Positions 1 through 7,930 of a DNA stretch of 64,000 nt are shown here, piece by piece. A program made the translations under genes and the position numbers. Origin of the DNA: Bog-950 sp964631835 (GTDB taxonomy: Bacteria; Bacteroidota; Bacteroidia; Chitinophagales; LD1); assembly GCA_964631835.1 (NCBI GenBank), contig CAZWAD010000004.1, forward strand, positions 1 through 64,000. The letters run 5' to 3'. Below the pieces are notes generated by a model. It made no database searches, was not told where the DNA came from, and was given only the letters and a program-made list of their open reading frames with translations. Numbering within the stretch: position 1 is the first letter of the stretch; each line of letters starts with the position of its first letter.

Positions 1-76
1 TTGCATTAGATTCATTGAACATTAAGTTAGATTCAGAGAATATTGCATTAGATTCTTTGAATATTAAGTTAGAATC
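1..76. repeat. 21-bp tandem array 1 (cut by window edge)
   Basis: The octamer TTAGATTC recurs at 6, 27 and 48, and as TTAGAATC at 69, so each step is exactly 21 bp. Flanking bases alternate between two half-families (a ttgca-preceded and a ttaag-preceded unit). Only four units are visible and the array may extend left of base 1. It lies about 240 bp 5' of the fnIII gene at 315 on the same strand. The intervening 77-314 stretch holds no gene; it has short inverted repeats (GCCC/GGGC near 161-171) and an A/T-rich leader. The consensus is unlike the other arrays in this window; only the period is shared. Confidence 0.8.
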
Positions 77-314
77 GCTGATTTTTTGTCATATTACCTA
101 CCAATATGGCAGATTTTACCCTATTTGAAAATATTTTTTTGAGTTCTTGTAACCTATTATGCCCATCGGGCGTATATGCCTCTGTTTTTACAAAGCGCTG
201 TTGGTTTAAAAAACCCCGGAAGGGAACAACCGGCAGCGGGGAGTAAAGGCAAATCTTTCGCGAAAAGATTAAGTATTTAAACCATATTTTAAAACAAAAA
301 ACAATCGAAACAAC

Positions 315-989
315 ATGAAAAAGTTTAATTTAAAAAAGCTTGTAGCACAAGTTAAAAACCGCAAACAGCGGAGATTCCTTATTTTCTTTCTGGTAAAGCT
401 GGGCTTAAGCAATAAACCGGTAGCGCAAAAAATTATTAAAGCGCGCACCATTATTGCCAACATGACCGGTAATGCGTATTTCCCAACCACCAACCCGCCC
501 ATTGCCAACCTGACCACAGTTACCGATGCGCTGGAAACAGCCGAGGCAGCTTTAGACGGCAGCAAAATTAAAACCGAGCAGCGCGATATGGCTCTGGCGG
601 CTTTCGAGGCAGTAATAAAACAACTGCAAAGCGATGTAGAAAACATTGCCGATGGCAACGTTGAAAAAATACTGAGCTCGGGTTTTGATGTGCGCAACCC
701 GCGCACGGCTCCGGTTATTTTGCCGGCACCGGTAGCTCTTACTGCCGTAAGCACCGGAATCAGCGGTCAGGTAAAAATCAGGTGGCAGGCGGTAAAGGGC
801 GCAAAAAGCTATCCGGTTCAGGTAAGTGCCGATGGTGGCGCTAACTGGACTATGGCAGCAGCCAGCACCAAAGCAACAGTAATTGTTGAAGAGCTTACAC
901 CCGGCCAGTTGTTTTTTTTCCGCGTAGCCTGTTTTAATGCAGCAGGCTTAAGCGGCTGGAGCGACCCTATACAATGCCGTCCGAACTAA
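315..989 (+). CDS. fibronectin type III domain protein with helical N-terminus
   Basis: A 224-residue protein of unknown function. Residues 1-30 are strongly basic (MKKFNLKKLVAQVKNRKQRR) and not a clear signal peptide. Residues about 45-130 form an Ala-rich helical segment starting near MTGNAYFPT. Residues about 135-222 are a fibronectin type III fold (VRISWQAV-like strand, SADGGANW, TPGQLFFFRV, GWSDP). I recall the helical-plus-fnIII layout from other environmental bacteria, always without a known role. The gene stands alone, between 21-bp array 1 and a strong terminator. The ATG at 315 is the only good start. No catalytic motif is visible; a structural or adhesive role is only a guess. Confidence 0.85.
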   Translation: MKKFNLKKLVAQVKNRKQRRFLIFFLVKLGLSNKPVAQKIIKARTIIANMTGNAYFPTTNPPIANLTTVTDALETAEAALDGSKIKTEQRDMALAAFEAVIKQLQSDVENIADGNVEKILSSGFDVRNPRTAPVILPAPVALTAVSTGISGQVKIRWQAVKGAKSYPVQVSADGGANWTMAAASTKATVIVEELTPGQLFFFRVACFNAAGLSGWSDPIQCRPN

Positions 990-1020
990 GCTTTTTTGCA
1001 GTATAATCTGTAAAAAGCCG

Positions 1021-1049
1021 GGCGCAGGTTTTCACCTGCGCCTTTTTTT
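1021..1049 (+). terminator. Rho-independent terminator of the fnIII gene
   Basis: Perfect 9-bp arms GGCGCAGGT/ACCTGCGCC enclose a 4-nt loop and are followed by seven T. It lies 32 bp after the fnIII stop. Confidence 0.92.
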
Positions 1050-1115
1050 ATTTAAACCCCTGAAGAAATTATTCTGAATTTCCTTTCATTATTTTTGCAG
1101 GATAGCAGTAAAACA

Positions 1116-2369
1116 ATGAGCCTGATTATTTACGCCATACCGGTTTTCTTTCTGCTCATAGGCATTGAGTTGCTGATTACTAAAATGAAAAGCCTGAGCT
1201 ATTACCGCATGAACGATGCCATTGCCAATCTCAGCTGCGGCATTGGCTCGCAGATTTCGGGGGTATTTACAAAAACGGTGACTTTCATCGGTTACCTGTA
1301 TTTGTACGAACACTCCTTTTGGAAAATTCCAAACAACGCGCTCACATTCATCCTGCTTTTTATCGGTGTTGATTTTTTTTATTACTGGTTCCACCGGCTG
1401 GCGCACGAAATTTCTTTTCTGTGGGGCAGCCATGTGGTGCATCACCAAAGCGAAGAATACAATTTAACCGTTGCGCTTCGGCAGGCGGCATTACAGGGTA
1501 TGTTTAGCTGGGTGTTTTATCTGCCTCTTGCTTTAGTGGGGTTTTCACCCGCTGCTTTTCTAACCATTGCATCGCTTCAAACGCTTTACCAGTTTTGGAT
1601 TCATACCAAGCTGATTGGGAAAATGAACCCGGTGTTTGAATATGTGTTCAATACCCCCTCGCACCACCGCGTACATCATGGAGTAAACCCGAAATACATT
1701 GACCGCAACCACGGTGGAACGCTGATTATTTTCGACCGGTGGTTCGGAACTTTTCAGGCAGAGGAAGAAGAAGTGGTTTACGGTATTACCAAACAAACCA
1801 ATAGCTGGAATCCGCTGTGGGTGAATTTTGAATACTGGCTCGATTTGTTCAAAGAAGCATTTCAGGTAAAAAAGGTAAAAAACTTCTTTTTAATGATGCT
1901 GAAAATGCCGGGCTGGAAACCCGAAGAACTGGGAGGAGTACAGCCGCTGAAAGAAGTAACCCCGCAATCCTTTCATAAATACGATACCGAAATTTCACCC
2001 GGGCTGAGCAATTATGCTTTCTTTCAGTTTGTGGTGGTGCTGTTGAGCACTACCGGTTTTCTGGTTTTCAATTCCAAAGGGCCGTTTACGGATAATAATA
2101 TGTTGAGGGTAGCGGTTTCATCGTTAATCGTTTTTTCACTGGTTTCTATTGGCGGCATTTTCGAGAGGAAAAGCTGGGTGGTGTTTCCCGAATATGCGCG
2201 TATAATTCTTGTGAGCGCCACCATGATATTCCTGCTTAAAGGTACACCGGTGTTTCTTCCCGCTGTTGTTATCATGTCGGTAATCGGCATGGTATCGCTG
2301 CTGTGGTTTACCAAATACCGCAGCGAGTTTTCAGAAAAAGTAGCTACCCATGTTGCTGCAAATATTTAA
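1116..2369 (+). CDS. sterol desaturase/fatty acid hydroxylase family protein 1
   Basis: An integral-membrane di-iron oxygenase of the fatty acid hydroxylase superfamily, 417 residues. The histidine clusters are intact: HRLAH (H93, H97), HVVHH (H106, H109, H110) and HHRVHH (H183-H188), between hydrophobic segments. The substrate cannot be told from sequence; C-H hydroxylation or desaturation of a lipid is the family role. Compared with the next gene it carries about 100 extra C-terminal residues with three further hydrophobic stretches (about 325-405). An upstream TTG at 1095 is open in frame, but it lies inside a TATTTTTG promoter-like element at 1090-1097, so the ATG at 1116 is preferred. 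It is directly followed by a paralogue. Confidence 0.9.
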   Translation: MSLIIYAIPVFFLLIGIELLITKMKSLSYYRMNDAIANLSCGIGSQISGVFTKTVTFIGYLYLYEHSFWKIPNNALTFILLFIGVDFFYYWFHRLAHEISFLWGSHVVHHQSEEYNLTVALRQAALQGMFSWVFYLPLALVGFSPAAFLTIASLQTLYQFWIHTKLIGKMNPVFEYVFNTPSHHRVHHGVNPKYIDRNHGGTLIIFDRWFGTFQAEEEEVVYGITKQTNSWNPLWVNFEYWLDLFKEAFQVKKVKNFFLMMLKMPGWKPEELGGVQPLKEVTPQSFHKYDTEISPGLSNYAFFQFVVVLLSTTGFLVFNSKGPFTDNNMLRVAVSSLIVFSLVSIGGIFERKSWVVFPEYARIILVSATMIFLLKGTPVFLPAVVIMSVIGMVSLLWFTKYRSEFSEKVATHVAANI

Positions 2370-2370
2370 A

Positions 2371-3282
2371 ATGATGGAACCGGCTGACGACCCGGTGGTA
2401 TATGCAATTCCGTTCTTCCTTGTAGCCATTGCTGCCGAGCTTTACATTAACTGGAAAGAAAACCTTCACCTTTACGAAGCCAAAGAAGCTCTGGCTTCCA
2501 TAGGCATGGGATTAGGCTCATTGGTCATAGATGTTTTAATGAAAGGCCTTGCGCTGGGCACTTACATCATCATCTTTCAGCATTTCCATGGCTCCGCGGC
2601 TGATGCAAATAACGGATTAGGATGGCATTGGTACACCTGGCTTTTAATCTTGTTTGCCGATGATTTTACGTTCTACTGGCACCACCGGTTGAGCCATGAA
2701 ATAAGAATCCTGTGGGCGGCTCATGTCAATCATCACTCATCACAAACTTTGAATTTAGCTACTGCTCTTCGTCAAAGCTGGGGAGAACAGTTTTACAAAT
2801 TCTTTTGGTGGCTTTGGCTTCCTGTAGTGGGTTTTCCCCCTTTAATGATGATGATGATGATGAGCATTTCGCTCATTTACCAATACTGGGTTCATACCGA
2901 ACTGATTAAAAAACTTCCGCGCTGGTTCGAGTTTTTTTTCAATACCCCATCGCACCACCGCGTTCACCATGCTTCCAATGCCCGCTACTTAGACCAAAAC
3001 CATGCAGGCATACTGATTATCTGGGACAGGCTCTTCGGCTCTTTTGCCGAAGAAAAGCCCGAAGAGGAAAAACCCGTTTACGGAATTACCAAAAACATTC
3101 ACACCTATAATCTTTTCAAAATTGCTTCGCATGAATTTTTCGATATATGGAAAGATGTAAAGCGTGCCAAAAAGTTTTCCGACAAACTCAAATACATTTT
3201 CTACCCGCCCGGCTGGAGCCATGACGGGCCCGATTTGCGAGCGCGAACGCTTCGCAAACAAATTGCAGCGCAGAATAAATAG
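2371..3282 (+). CDS. sterol desaturase/fatty acid hydroxylase family protein 2
   Basis: Paralogue of the preceding gene and surely co-transcribed: the ATG at 2371 follows the upstream stop by one base (an alternative ATG at 2350 would overlap it by 20 bp). The product has about 303 residues. The same histidine boxes are present (HHRLSH, HVNHH, HHRVHH), so a di-iron centre is expected. The N-terminus aligns with gene 1 (VVYAIPFF versus IIYAIPVF), but the C-terminal membrane extension is missing. A run of ATG codons near 2844-2862 encodes a Met-rich stretch in one transmembrane segment and is a small in-frame trinucleotide repeat. A tandem duplication with division of labour is inferred; the substrate is unknown. 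Confidence 0.9.
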   Translation: MMEPADDPVVYAIPFFLVAIAAELYINWKENLHLYEAKEALASIGMGLGSLVIDVLMKGLALGTYIIIFQHFHGSAADANNGLGWHWYTWLLILFADDFTFYWHHRLSHEIRILWAAHVNHHSSQTLNLATALRQSWGEQFYKFFWWLWLPVVGFPPLMMMMMMSISLIYQYWVHTELIKKLPRWFEFFFNTPSHHRVHHASNARYLDQNHAGILIIWDRLFGSFAEEKPEEEKPVYGITKNIHTYNLFKIASHEFFDIWKDVKRAKKFSDKLKYIFYPPGWSHDGPDLRARTLRKQIAAQNK

Positions 3283-3289
3283 TTGCTGT

Positions 3290-3297
3290 TACTTTCG
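3290..3297 (+). promoter_or_regulatory. TAnnTTCG promoter element (-7)
   Basis: TACTTTCG, a variant of the Bacteroidota -7 box TAnnTTTG, ends 12 bp before the ATG at 3310. No clear -33 box is seen. Confidence 0.5.
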
Positions 3298-3309
3298 CCC
3301 GAAATTTGA

Positions 3310-3834
3310 ATGATGAAAAGAAACTCTGTATGGGTAATTTTTTGCCTGTTGCCTGTTGCCTGTTGCTTTTATTCCTGCAAGTACAACACCGAATACCAAA
3401 CCATAAATGCCAGCAATCAGTTTTCGGTTTCCATACCACCGTGGATGAAGGAAGACAAAACGCTGAAAGAGGGCGCACCTTTTCAATATGCTAACCGGTA
3501 CCGTAATTTTTATTCCGTAGCCGAAGTTTACACCGGAAGCCTGACCAAGCCAGACTTGAATACTATTATGGCCAACAAACTGGGTGTTCTGCGCAAATCA
3601 CTGGCTGATGCAGTAGTTACCGATTCAGTGGATATTGGCGAAGGCGGAAATATGCGCGGTGTGCGGGTTGAGATTTACGGCAAGATGAGCGGTGAGAACA
3701 TTTACTTTACCGAGGTTCTTCTGGAAGGGAAGTCCCATATTTATCATTTAAGCATTTGGACACGAGGCGAAGACCGTAAACTCCGCTTTAAAGACGACAT
3801 CAATCGCATGATTGCCTCTTTCAAAGAGATTTAA
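3310..3834 (+). CDS. putative lipoprotein, PsbP-like
   Basis: A 174-residue protein with a short hydrophobic N-terminus ending in cysteine (FYSCK, around residue 23), consistent with a lipoprotein signal peptide. The body (FSVSIPPWMKEDKTL ... ANRYRNFYSVAEVY ... LDDAVVTDS-like strands ... YHLSIWTRGEDRKLRFKDDINRMIASF) has the strand order and ending seen in PsbP/Mog1-like small domains that Bacteroidota often export. That fold assignment is inference only. Function is unknown. The gene is monocistronic, between the hydroxylase pair and a T9SS cargo gene, and has its own -7-like element. Confidence 0.75.
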   Translation: MMKRNSVWVIFCLLPVACCFYSCKYNTEYQTINASNQFSVSIPPWMKEDKTLKEGAPFQYANRYRNFYSVAEVYTGSLTKPDLNTIMANKLGVLRKSLADAVVTDSVDIGEGGNMRGVRVEIYGKMSGENIYFTEVLLEGKSHIYHLSIWTRGEDRKLRFKDDINRMIASFKEI

Positions 3835-3919
3835 AGGAGAGAATTGTCACAGAATTGTCATATTTTTCAAAAAAAAGGTAATTGAAGTTGTTTTAGTGTT
3901 TCCGGTTCGCACGAAATAA

Positions 3920-3927
3920 TACTTTTG
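3920..3927 (+). promoter_or_regulatory. TAnnTTTG promoter element (-7)
   Basis: TACTTTTG is a perfect match to the Bacteroidota -7 consensus, 34 bp before the ATG at 3962. Confidence 0.6.
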
Positions 3928-3961
3928 ACGGCTCAAAATTTAATCATTAAAAATATATAAC

Positions 3962-4891
3962 ATGAAAACAAAATTTACACTTTTAGTATTTATGGCTGTT
4001 GCGTTTTTTGGGGCAAGCGCCCAGCAAATAACAAACGGTGGGTTCGAGAACTGGACAAGCACCTCACCTGCCTATCCGGTTAACTGGGATACTTACGACC
4101 ACCTGGTTCAAACCGTAGGCATGGGTGCCATACCGGTAAAAGAATGGTGTGTAAAAGACTCAACTCCGGCAAATGTATATGCGGGTAATTCCTCCGCCCG
4201 GCTAATGACCGACAGCACATCGCCACCAGTAAATAAAGTGCCCGGTTTTGTTACGAATGGGACTATAGGATTAGGGGGAAACGGAGTGCCTTATCAATAT
4301 GGTTGGCCTTTTACAGGAAGACCTTCCAAATTTACCGGTGCCATTAAATTTATGCCTGCCGGTGCCGACACCGCTTTTTACCAGTTGCTTCTAACCCGCT
4401 GGAACGTTACCGGTGATTCGGCCGATATAATAGGTTATGTACAGTGGGGTGTTATCAGTACCGGTGGGGGCTTTATCGCTTTTGATGACTCTATTAACTA
4501 TTTTGATATTCAGAATCCCGATTCTGTTTACATTACTTTCAGCACTAGCCTTTCTTCACCTATGTACCAAACCGTAGGTACTAAATTATGGGTTGACGAC
4601 CTGGCTTTTGTTTACCCCACTACCGGTGTAGTTCATCTGGATATGGATGATGCGGTAAAGGTTTATCCTAACCCGGCTTCTTCGCAGCTTACTGTTACTA
4701 TAGATGATTATATGAAGGGTTACGATTTTGAAATTTATGACCTGAGAGGTCGCCTGGTTAAACGCACTATCCTGGAAAGTACAGTTTCATCACTCGATAT
4801 TTCAGCATTGGAAACAGGAAACTATTTGTACCGTGTAAACAACACGGAAAACAAGATGATAAAGCAGGGCAAACTTACCGTAGCTAAATAA
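3962..4891 (+). CDS. secreted protein with T9SS type A sorting domain
   Basis: A 309-residue exported protein. Signal peptide: MKTKFTLLVFMAVAFFGASA, cut near AQQ. The N-terminal half begins NGGFENW, like many Bacteroidota surface beta-sandwich (carbohydrate-binding-like) modules, and is Gly/Thr-rich. The C-terminal 80 residues form a type A T9SS sorting domain: VYPNPASSQLTV, then FEIYDLRGRLV, then SALETGNYLYRV and a Lys-rich end. The protein should cross the outer membrane through the T9SS and be attached or released. No catalytic residues are visible; ligand unknown. Monocistronic, with its own promoter element and terminator. Confidence 0.88.
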   Translation: MKTKFTLLVFMAVAFFGASAQQITNGGFENWTSTSPAYPVNWDTYDHLVQTVGMGAIPVKEWCVKDSTPANVYAGNSSARLMTDSTSPPVNKVPGFVTNGTIGLGGNGVPYQYGWPFTGRPSKFTGAIKFMPAGADTAFYQLLLTRWNVTGDSADIIGYVQWGVISTGGGFIAFDDSINYFDIQNPDSVYITFSTSLSSPMYQTVGTKLWVDDLAFVYPTTGVVHLDMDDAVKVYPNPASSQLTVTIDDYMKGYDFEIYDLRGRLVKRTILESTVSSLDISALETGNYLYRVNNTENKMIKQGKLTVAK

Positions 4892-4912
4892 GTTTTTTAA
4901 TTACGCCTTAAC

Positions 4913-4941
4913 AAAACCCTTCGGAAACCCCGGAGGGTTTT
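4913..4941 (+). terminator. Rho-independent terminator of the T9SS cargo gene
   Basis: Arms AAAACCCT/AGGGTTTT with an inner CGG/CCG stem, followed by tgtttt. It lies 22 bp after the stop at 4891 and just before the dusB promoter. Confidence 0.85.
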
Positions 4942-4972
4942 GTGTTTTATAGATGTTACATCATCTTTCAGC

Positions 4973-4980
4973 TATCTTCG
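4973..4980 (+). promoter_or_regulatory. TAnnTTCG promoter element of dusB
   Basis: TATCTTCG ends 6 bp before the dusB ATG (4987), so the transcript would be leaderless or nearly so. Confidence 0.55.
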
Positions 4981-4986
4981 CGCCCG

Positions 4987-6015
4987 ATGGTAAAAATCGG
5001 CAACATAGAATTACCAGCTCGGCCGCTGCTGCTGGCTCCGATGGAAGATGTTAGCGACCCGCCCTTCCGCCATTTATGCAAAAAGCACGGTGCCGATATG
5101 CTTTATACCGAGTTTATCAGTGCCGATGGCTTAATCCGCGATGCAGAGAAAAGCGTAAAGAAACTTGATATTTATGATGACGAGCGACCGGTGGGAATAC
5201 AAATATTCGGTGGCGAAGAAGAACCCATGAGGCGAAGCGCGGAAATTGTGGAAGCCGCCAAACCTGAAGTGCTGGACATTAATTATGGTTGCCCGGTTAA
5301 GAATGTAGTGTGCCGCAATGCCGGAGCGGGTATTTTGCGCGATATTGACAAAATGGTTTCCCTTACTGCAGCCATTGTAAAATCAACTAAGCTGCCCGTA
5401 ACAGTAAAAACCCGCTTAGGCTGGGACGATAAGTCCATACGTATTGTAGAAGTGGCGGAGCGCCTACAGGACGTAGGCATAAAAGCCATATCTATTCACT
5501 GCCGAACTAAACACCAGCTATATACAGGTAAGGCCACCTGGGAATGGCTCGCAAAGGTGAAAGCAAACCCGCGCCTGAAAATTCCGGTGTTTGGCAATGG
5601 CGATGTAATCACCCCTGAAAAAACAATGGAAATGTTTACCCGTTACGGAGTTGACGGGGTAATGATTGGGCGCGGTGCTATCGGGCATCCGTTTATTTTC
5701 CGTGAAATAAAACATTATATAAAAACAGGCGAAAGGCTTGCCCCGCCAACCTTTACTGAGCGGCTCGATGCCTGCCGGCTTCATTTGAAAAAAAGCGTGG
5801 AATGGAAAGGCGAAAAACTGGGCATTTTGGAAATGCGCAGACACTATGCGCCATATTTTTCGGGCTTGCCCCAGGTAAGGACTTTTCGGGCAAAGTTGGT
5901 AACTGCCGATACCATGAGCGAAGTGGATGCATTACTCAGCGAAATGGAAACGTATTACAGCTATCCCGAAAATTTGGCTTGCACCTCGGCTCAGGAGCAG
6001 GTTTCGGAAGAATGA
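4987..6015 (+). CDS. dusB: tRNA-dihydrouridine synthase
   Basis: An FMN-dependent enzyme that reduces specific uridines in the tRNA D-loop, 342 residues, a normal Dus length. Visible hallmarks: LLAPMEDVSDPPFR (FMN and substrate entry), DINYGCPVKNVVCRNAGAG (catalytic Cys in VVCRNAG), KTRLGWD, IHCRTKHQLYTGKATWEW, and GNGDV/MIGRGAIGHPFIF of the TIM-barrel FMN phosphate site. The open frame extends to 4942, but the ATG at 4987 fits the family N-terminus and sits just after a TATCTTCG promoter element. Monocistronic. Assignment to DusB rather than another Dus clade rests on overall resemblance. Confidence 0.95.
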   Translation: MVKIGNIELPARPLLLAPMEDVSDPPFRHLCKKHGADMLYTEFISADGLIRDAEKSVKKLDIYDDERPVGIQIFGGEEEPMRRSAEIVEAAKPEVLDINYGCPVKNVVCRNAGAGILRDIDKMVSLTAAIVKSTKLPVTVKTRLGWDDKSIRIVEVAERLQDVGIKAISIHCRTKHQLYTGKATWEWLAKVKANPRLKIPVFGNGDVITPEKTMEMFTRYGVDGVMIGRGAIGHPFIFREIKHYIKTGERLAPPTFTERLDACRLHLKKSVEWKGEKLGILEMRRHYAPYFSGLPQVRTFRAKLVTADTMSEVDALLSEMETYYSYPENLACTSAQEQVSEE

Positions 6016-6240
6016 TTTACCGTATGCCCTGCTAAGGGGCAACACCCCACGTTATTCTTTTTCAATCTTTCATTACAAAACTAGCTTTCGAGGGCTTTTC
6101 ATTTAAGCAATTACTACGGCTTGCACATGGCGCAACGAGCCTGCCAGCTCGGGGTGCTTGGTATTAAACCAGTAATCCCTACTCCCCAACCCACACACCA
6201 ATACCGAATCATACCCATACCACCCTACTGCACCCATCTC
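6016..6240. other. intergenic, no gene seen
   Basis: First part of the 658-bp gap between dusB and the cyclase gene. It is C/A-rich on the + strand with no convincing start/codon pattern. The open frame at 6121-6372 runs into the tandem array and has low-complexity Pro/Thr composition, so I do not call it a gene. Confidence 0.6.
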
Positions 6241-6507
6241 CGAGCAATTTACTCCAACCCGGCAGCCATAAAACCTGCCTCCACAGCTATTTCTTTCAAA
6301 AACCCGCTGCCAACACTCATTTTCTCGTCAAAATGCTCTCTTTTCACCCCAAATACACGCATCTCCTCTTAAAATGCACCCTTCCCGGCACTAAATTCAT
6401 CACACTCGGTTGAAATTTCTCCATGCTCGGCTCCAAAAGCATTGTCCCCGGCATCAATTTCACTCTTCTCCGCTCAAAATTGATTATCCCCCGCATCAAA
6501 TTCATAG
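6241..6507. repeat. degenerate 21-bp tandem array 3
   Basis: An A-tract box (variants of AAAT) preceded by CGGC-like bases recurs with its final T at about 6248, 6269, 6290, 6313, 6334, 6354, 6375, 6396, 6416, 6438, 6458, 6480 and 6501. That is about 13 units with a mean step of 21 bp, jittering by 1-2 bp. The best units read like CGGCATCAAATTCATC. It is more decayed than arrays A and B and has its own consensus. It lies 166 bp 5' of the adenylate cyclase gene; the 6508-6655 remainder shows nothing recognisable. Confidence 0.6.
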
Positions 6508-6655
6508 CAACAGGGGCCAATTACAAGCGCCCCCGACAATAATACAACTGTTAAAAGTTAAAACTATTTGGCTCGGTCCTTTATAATGCCCCTTGGCATC
6601 CGGCATCTTCATATTGCTCAAATCCTTTTTTCACATCCATTCCTAATAGTTTTCC

Positions 6656-6663
6656 TAAGTTTG
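6656..6663 (+). promoter_or_regulatory. TAnnTTTG promoter element of the cyclase gene
   Basis: TAAGTTTG, a perfect -7 match, ends 10 bp before the ATG at 6674. Confidence 0.55.
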
Positions 6664-6673
6664 AAACAATTAC

Positions 6674-7885
6674 ATGAAACCGGCTCTTCAAAAACTATTC
6701 ACCCGCGTAGCTGCCATTGGCACCGACCCTTCCGATAGCGAAGATGTAAAACTGCAAAAATCGCTCTTGGTGCTTTCTACTATCCCGTTTATCATATCGG
6801 GTGCTGGCTGGGGTGTTATCTACATTTGTTTTAATGAAGTGGTGGCAGGGCTTATTCCCATTTCTTATTCGGTTTTTTCACTCGGCAGCGTTTTCCTGTT
6901 TTCCGTCAACCGCAGGTTCGAGGTGTTCCGCTTCAGCCAGTTGCTGCTTATACTGCTGCTACCCTGTGCGCTCATGTTTTCGCTGGGTGGTTTTGTAAGC
7001 GGTAGTGCAGTTATTCTTTGGGGACTTATTAGTCCGCTGGGTGCCTTGCTTTTCGATAAACAGCAAAATGCGTCCAAATGGTTTGCAGCTTACCTGGCTA
7101 CGGTAATCATCAGCGGCATACTGCAGCCGTGGACGGGTTTTGAAAATAATATCAGTCCCGCCATGATCAATATTTTTTTCGTGATGAACCTGTGCGGTGT
7201 AGGCATCCTTATTTTTTCGATGGTGTATTACTTTGTGGGGAAGAAAAATTTTTTCCAGGAACGCTCCGAAGCACTGCTGCTGAACATTCTGCCGCAAGAA
7301 ATTGTTGAGATACTGCGCCAGCAGCACCGCACCATTGCCGACCAGTTTGAAGGCGCCAGCATCCTCTTTGCCGATGTGGTTGATTTTACCCCGCTGTCGT
7401 CAACCATGAGTCCCGCGCAACTGGTAGATTTGCTCAACGAGGTGTTTTCAAAGTTCGATGAGCTGGCCGAAAAATACGGGCTCGAAAAAATTAAAACCAT
7501 TGGCGACTGCTACATGGTGGCTTCGGGTGTGCCGCGCTCGCGTAGCGACCACGCGCAAACCCTCACGGAAATGGCGCTTGAAATGCGCAATTATGTGGGG
7601 CAGAATACTTTCCTCGGGAAAAAACTTCAATTCCGTTTTGGTATCAATAGCGGACCGGTGGTGGCAGGTGTTATTGGCCGCAAAAAATTCAGCTACGATT
7701 TATGGGGCGACTCGGTAAACATTGCCAGCCGCATGGAGTCGCACGGAAGCGTGGGTGCCATTCAAATTACCACTGCCACATACGAACTTATTAAAAGCAA
7801 TTTCGACTGCATCCGCCACGGCACGGTGAACGTGAAAGGCAAAGGTGAAATGGAGGTGTGGCTTGTGGTGGGTAAAAAGCAGTAA
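6674..7885 (+). CDS. membrane class III adenylate cyclase
   Basis: A 403-residue membrane cyclase converting ATP to cAMP. Residues about 30-185 hold six hydrophobic segments, followed by a short linker (NILPQEIVEIL, the usual cyclase transducer-like helix) and a catalytic domain from about 225. Metal aspartates: D234 in LFADVVDF and D278 in KTIGDCYM. The adenine-selecting pair is present: K274 in EKIKTIGD and Asp in YDLWGDSVN. The transition-state Asn/Arg are in NIASRM. This favours adenylate over guanylate cyclase. No cAMP receptor gene is in the window. Monocistronic, convergent with obgE, and downstream of degenerate 21-bp array 3. Confidence 0.92.
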   Translation: MKPALQKLFTRVAAIGTDPSDSEDVKLQKSLLVLSTIPFIISGAGWGVIYICFNEVVAGLIPISYSVFSLGSVFLFSVNRRFEVFRFSQLLLILLLPCALMFSLGGFVSGSAVILWGLISPLGALLFDKQQNASKWFAAYLATVIISGILQPWTGFENNISPAMINIFFVMNLCGVGILIFSMVYYFVGKKNFFQERSEALLLNILPQEIVEILRQQHRTIADQFEGASILFADVVDFTPLSSTMSPAQLVDLLNEVFSKFDELAEKYGLEKIKTIGDCYMVASGVPRSRSDHAQTLTEMALEMRNYVGQNTFLGKKLQFRFGINSGPVVAGVIGRKKFSYDLWGDSVNIASRMESHGSVGAIQITTATYELIKSNFDCIRHGTVNVKGKGEMEVWLVVGKKQ

Positions 7886-7930
7886 GCGATAACTACAACA
7901 CTCCATTTGTGCGGGGCAATTGTAAAAAAA

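Noticed and set aside
269..754. 161-codon frame opposite the fnIII gene
   Set aside because: Antisense shadow of a clearly coding gene with a terminator on the other strand.
6121..6372. 83-codon frame in the dusB-cyclase gap
   Set aside because: Pro/Thr/Ser low complexity, runs into a 21-bp repeat, no promoter box, no sensible start context.
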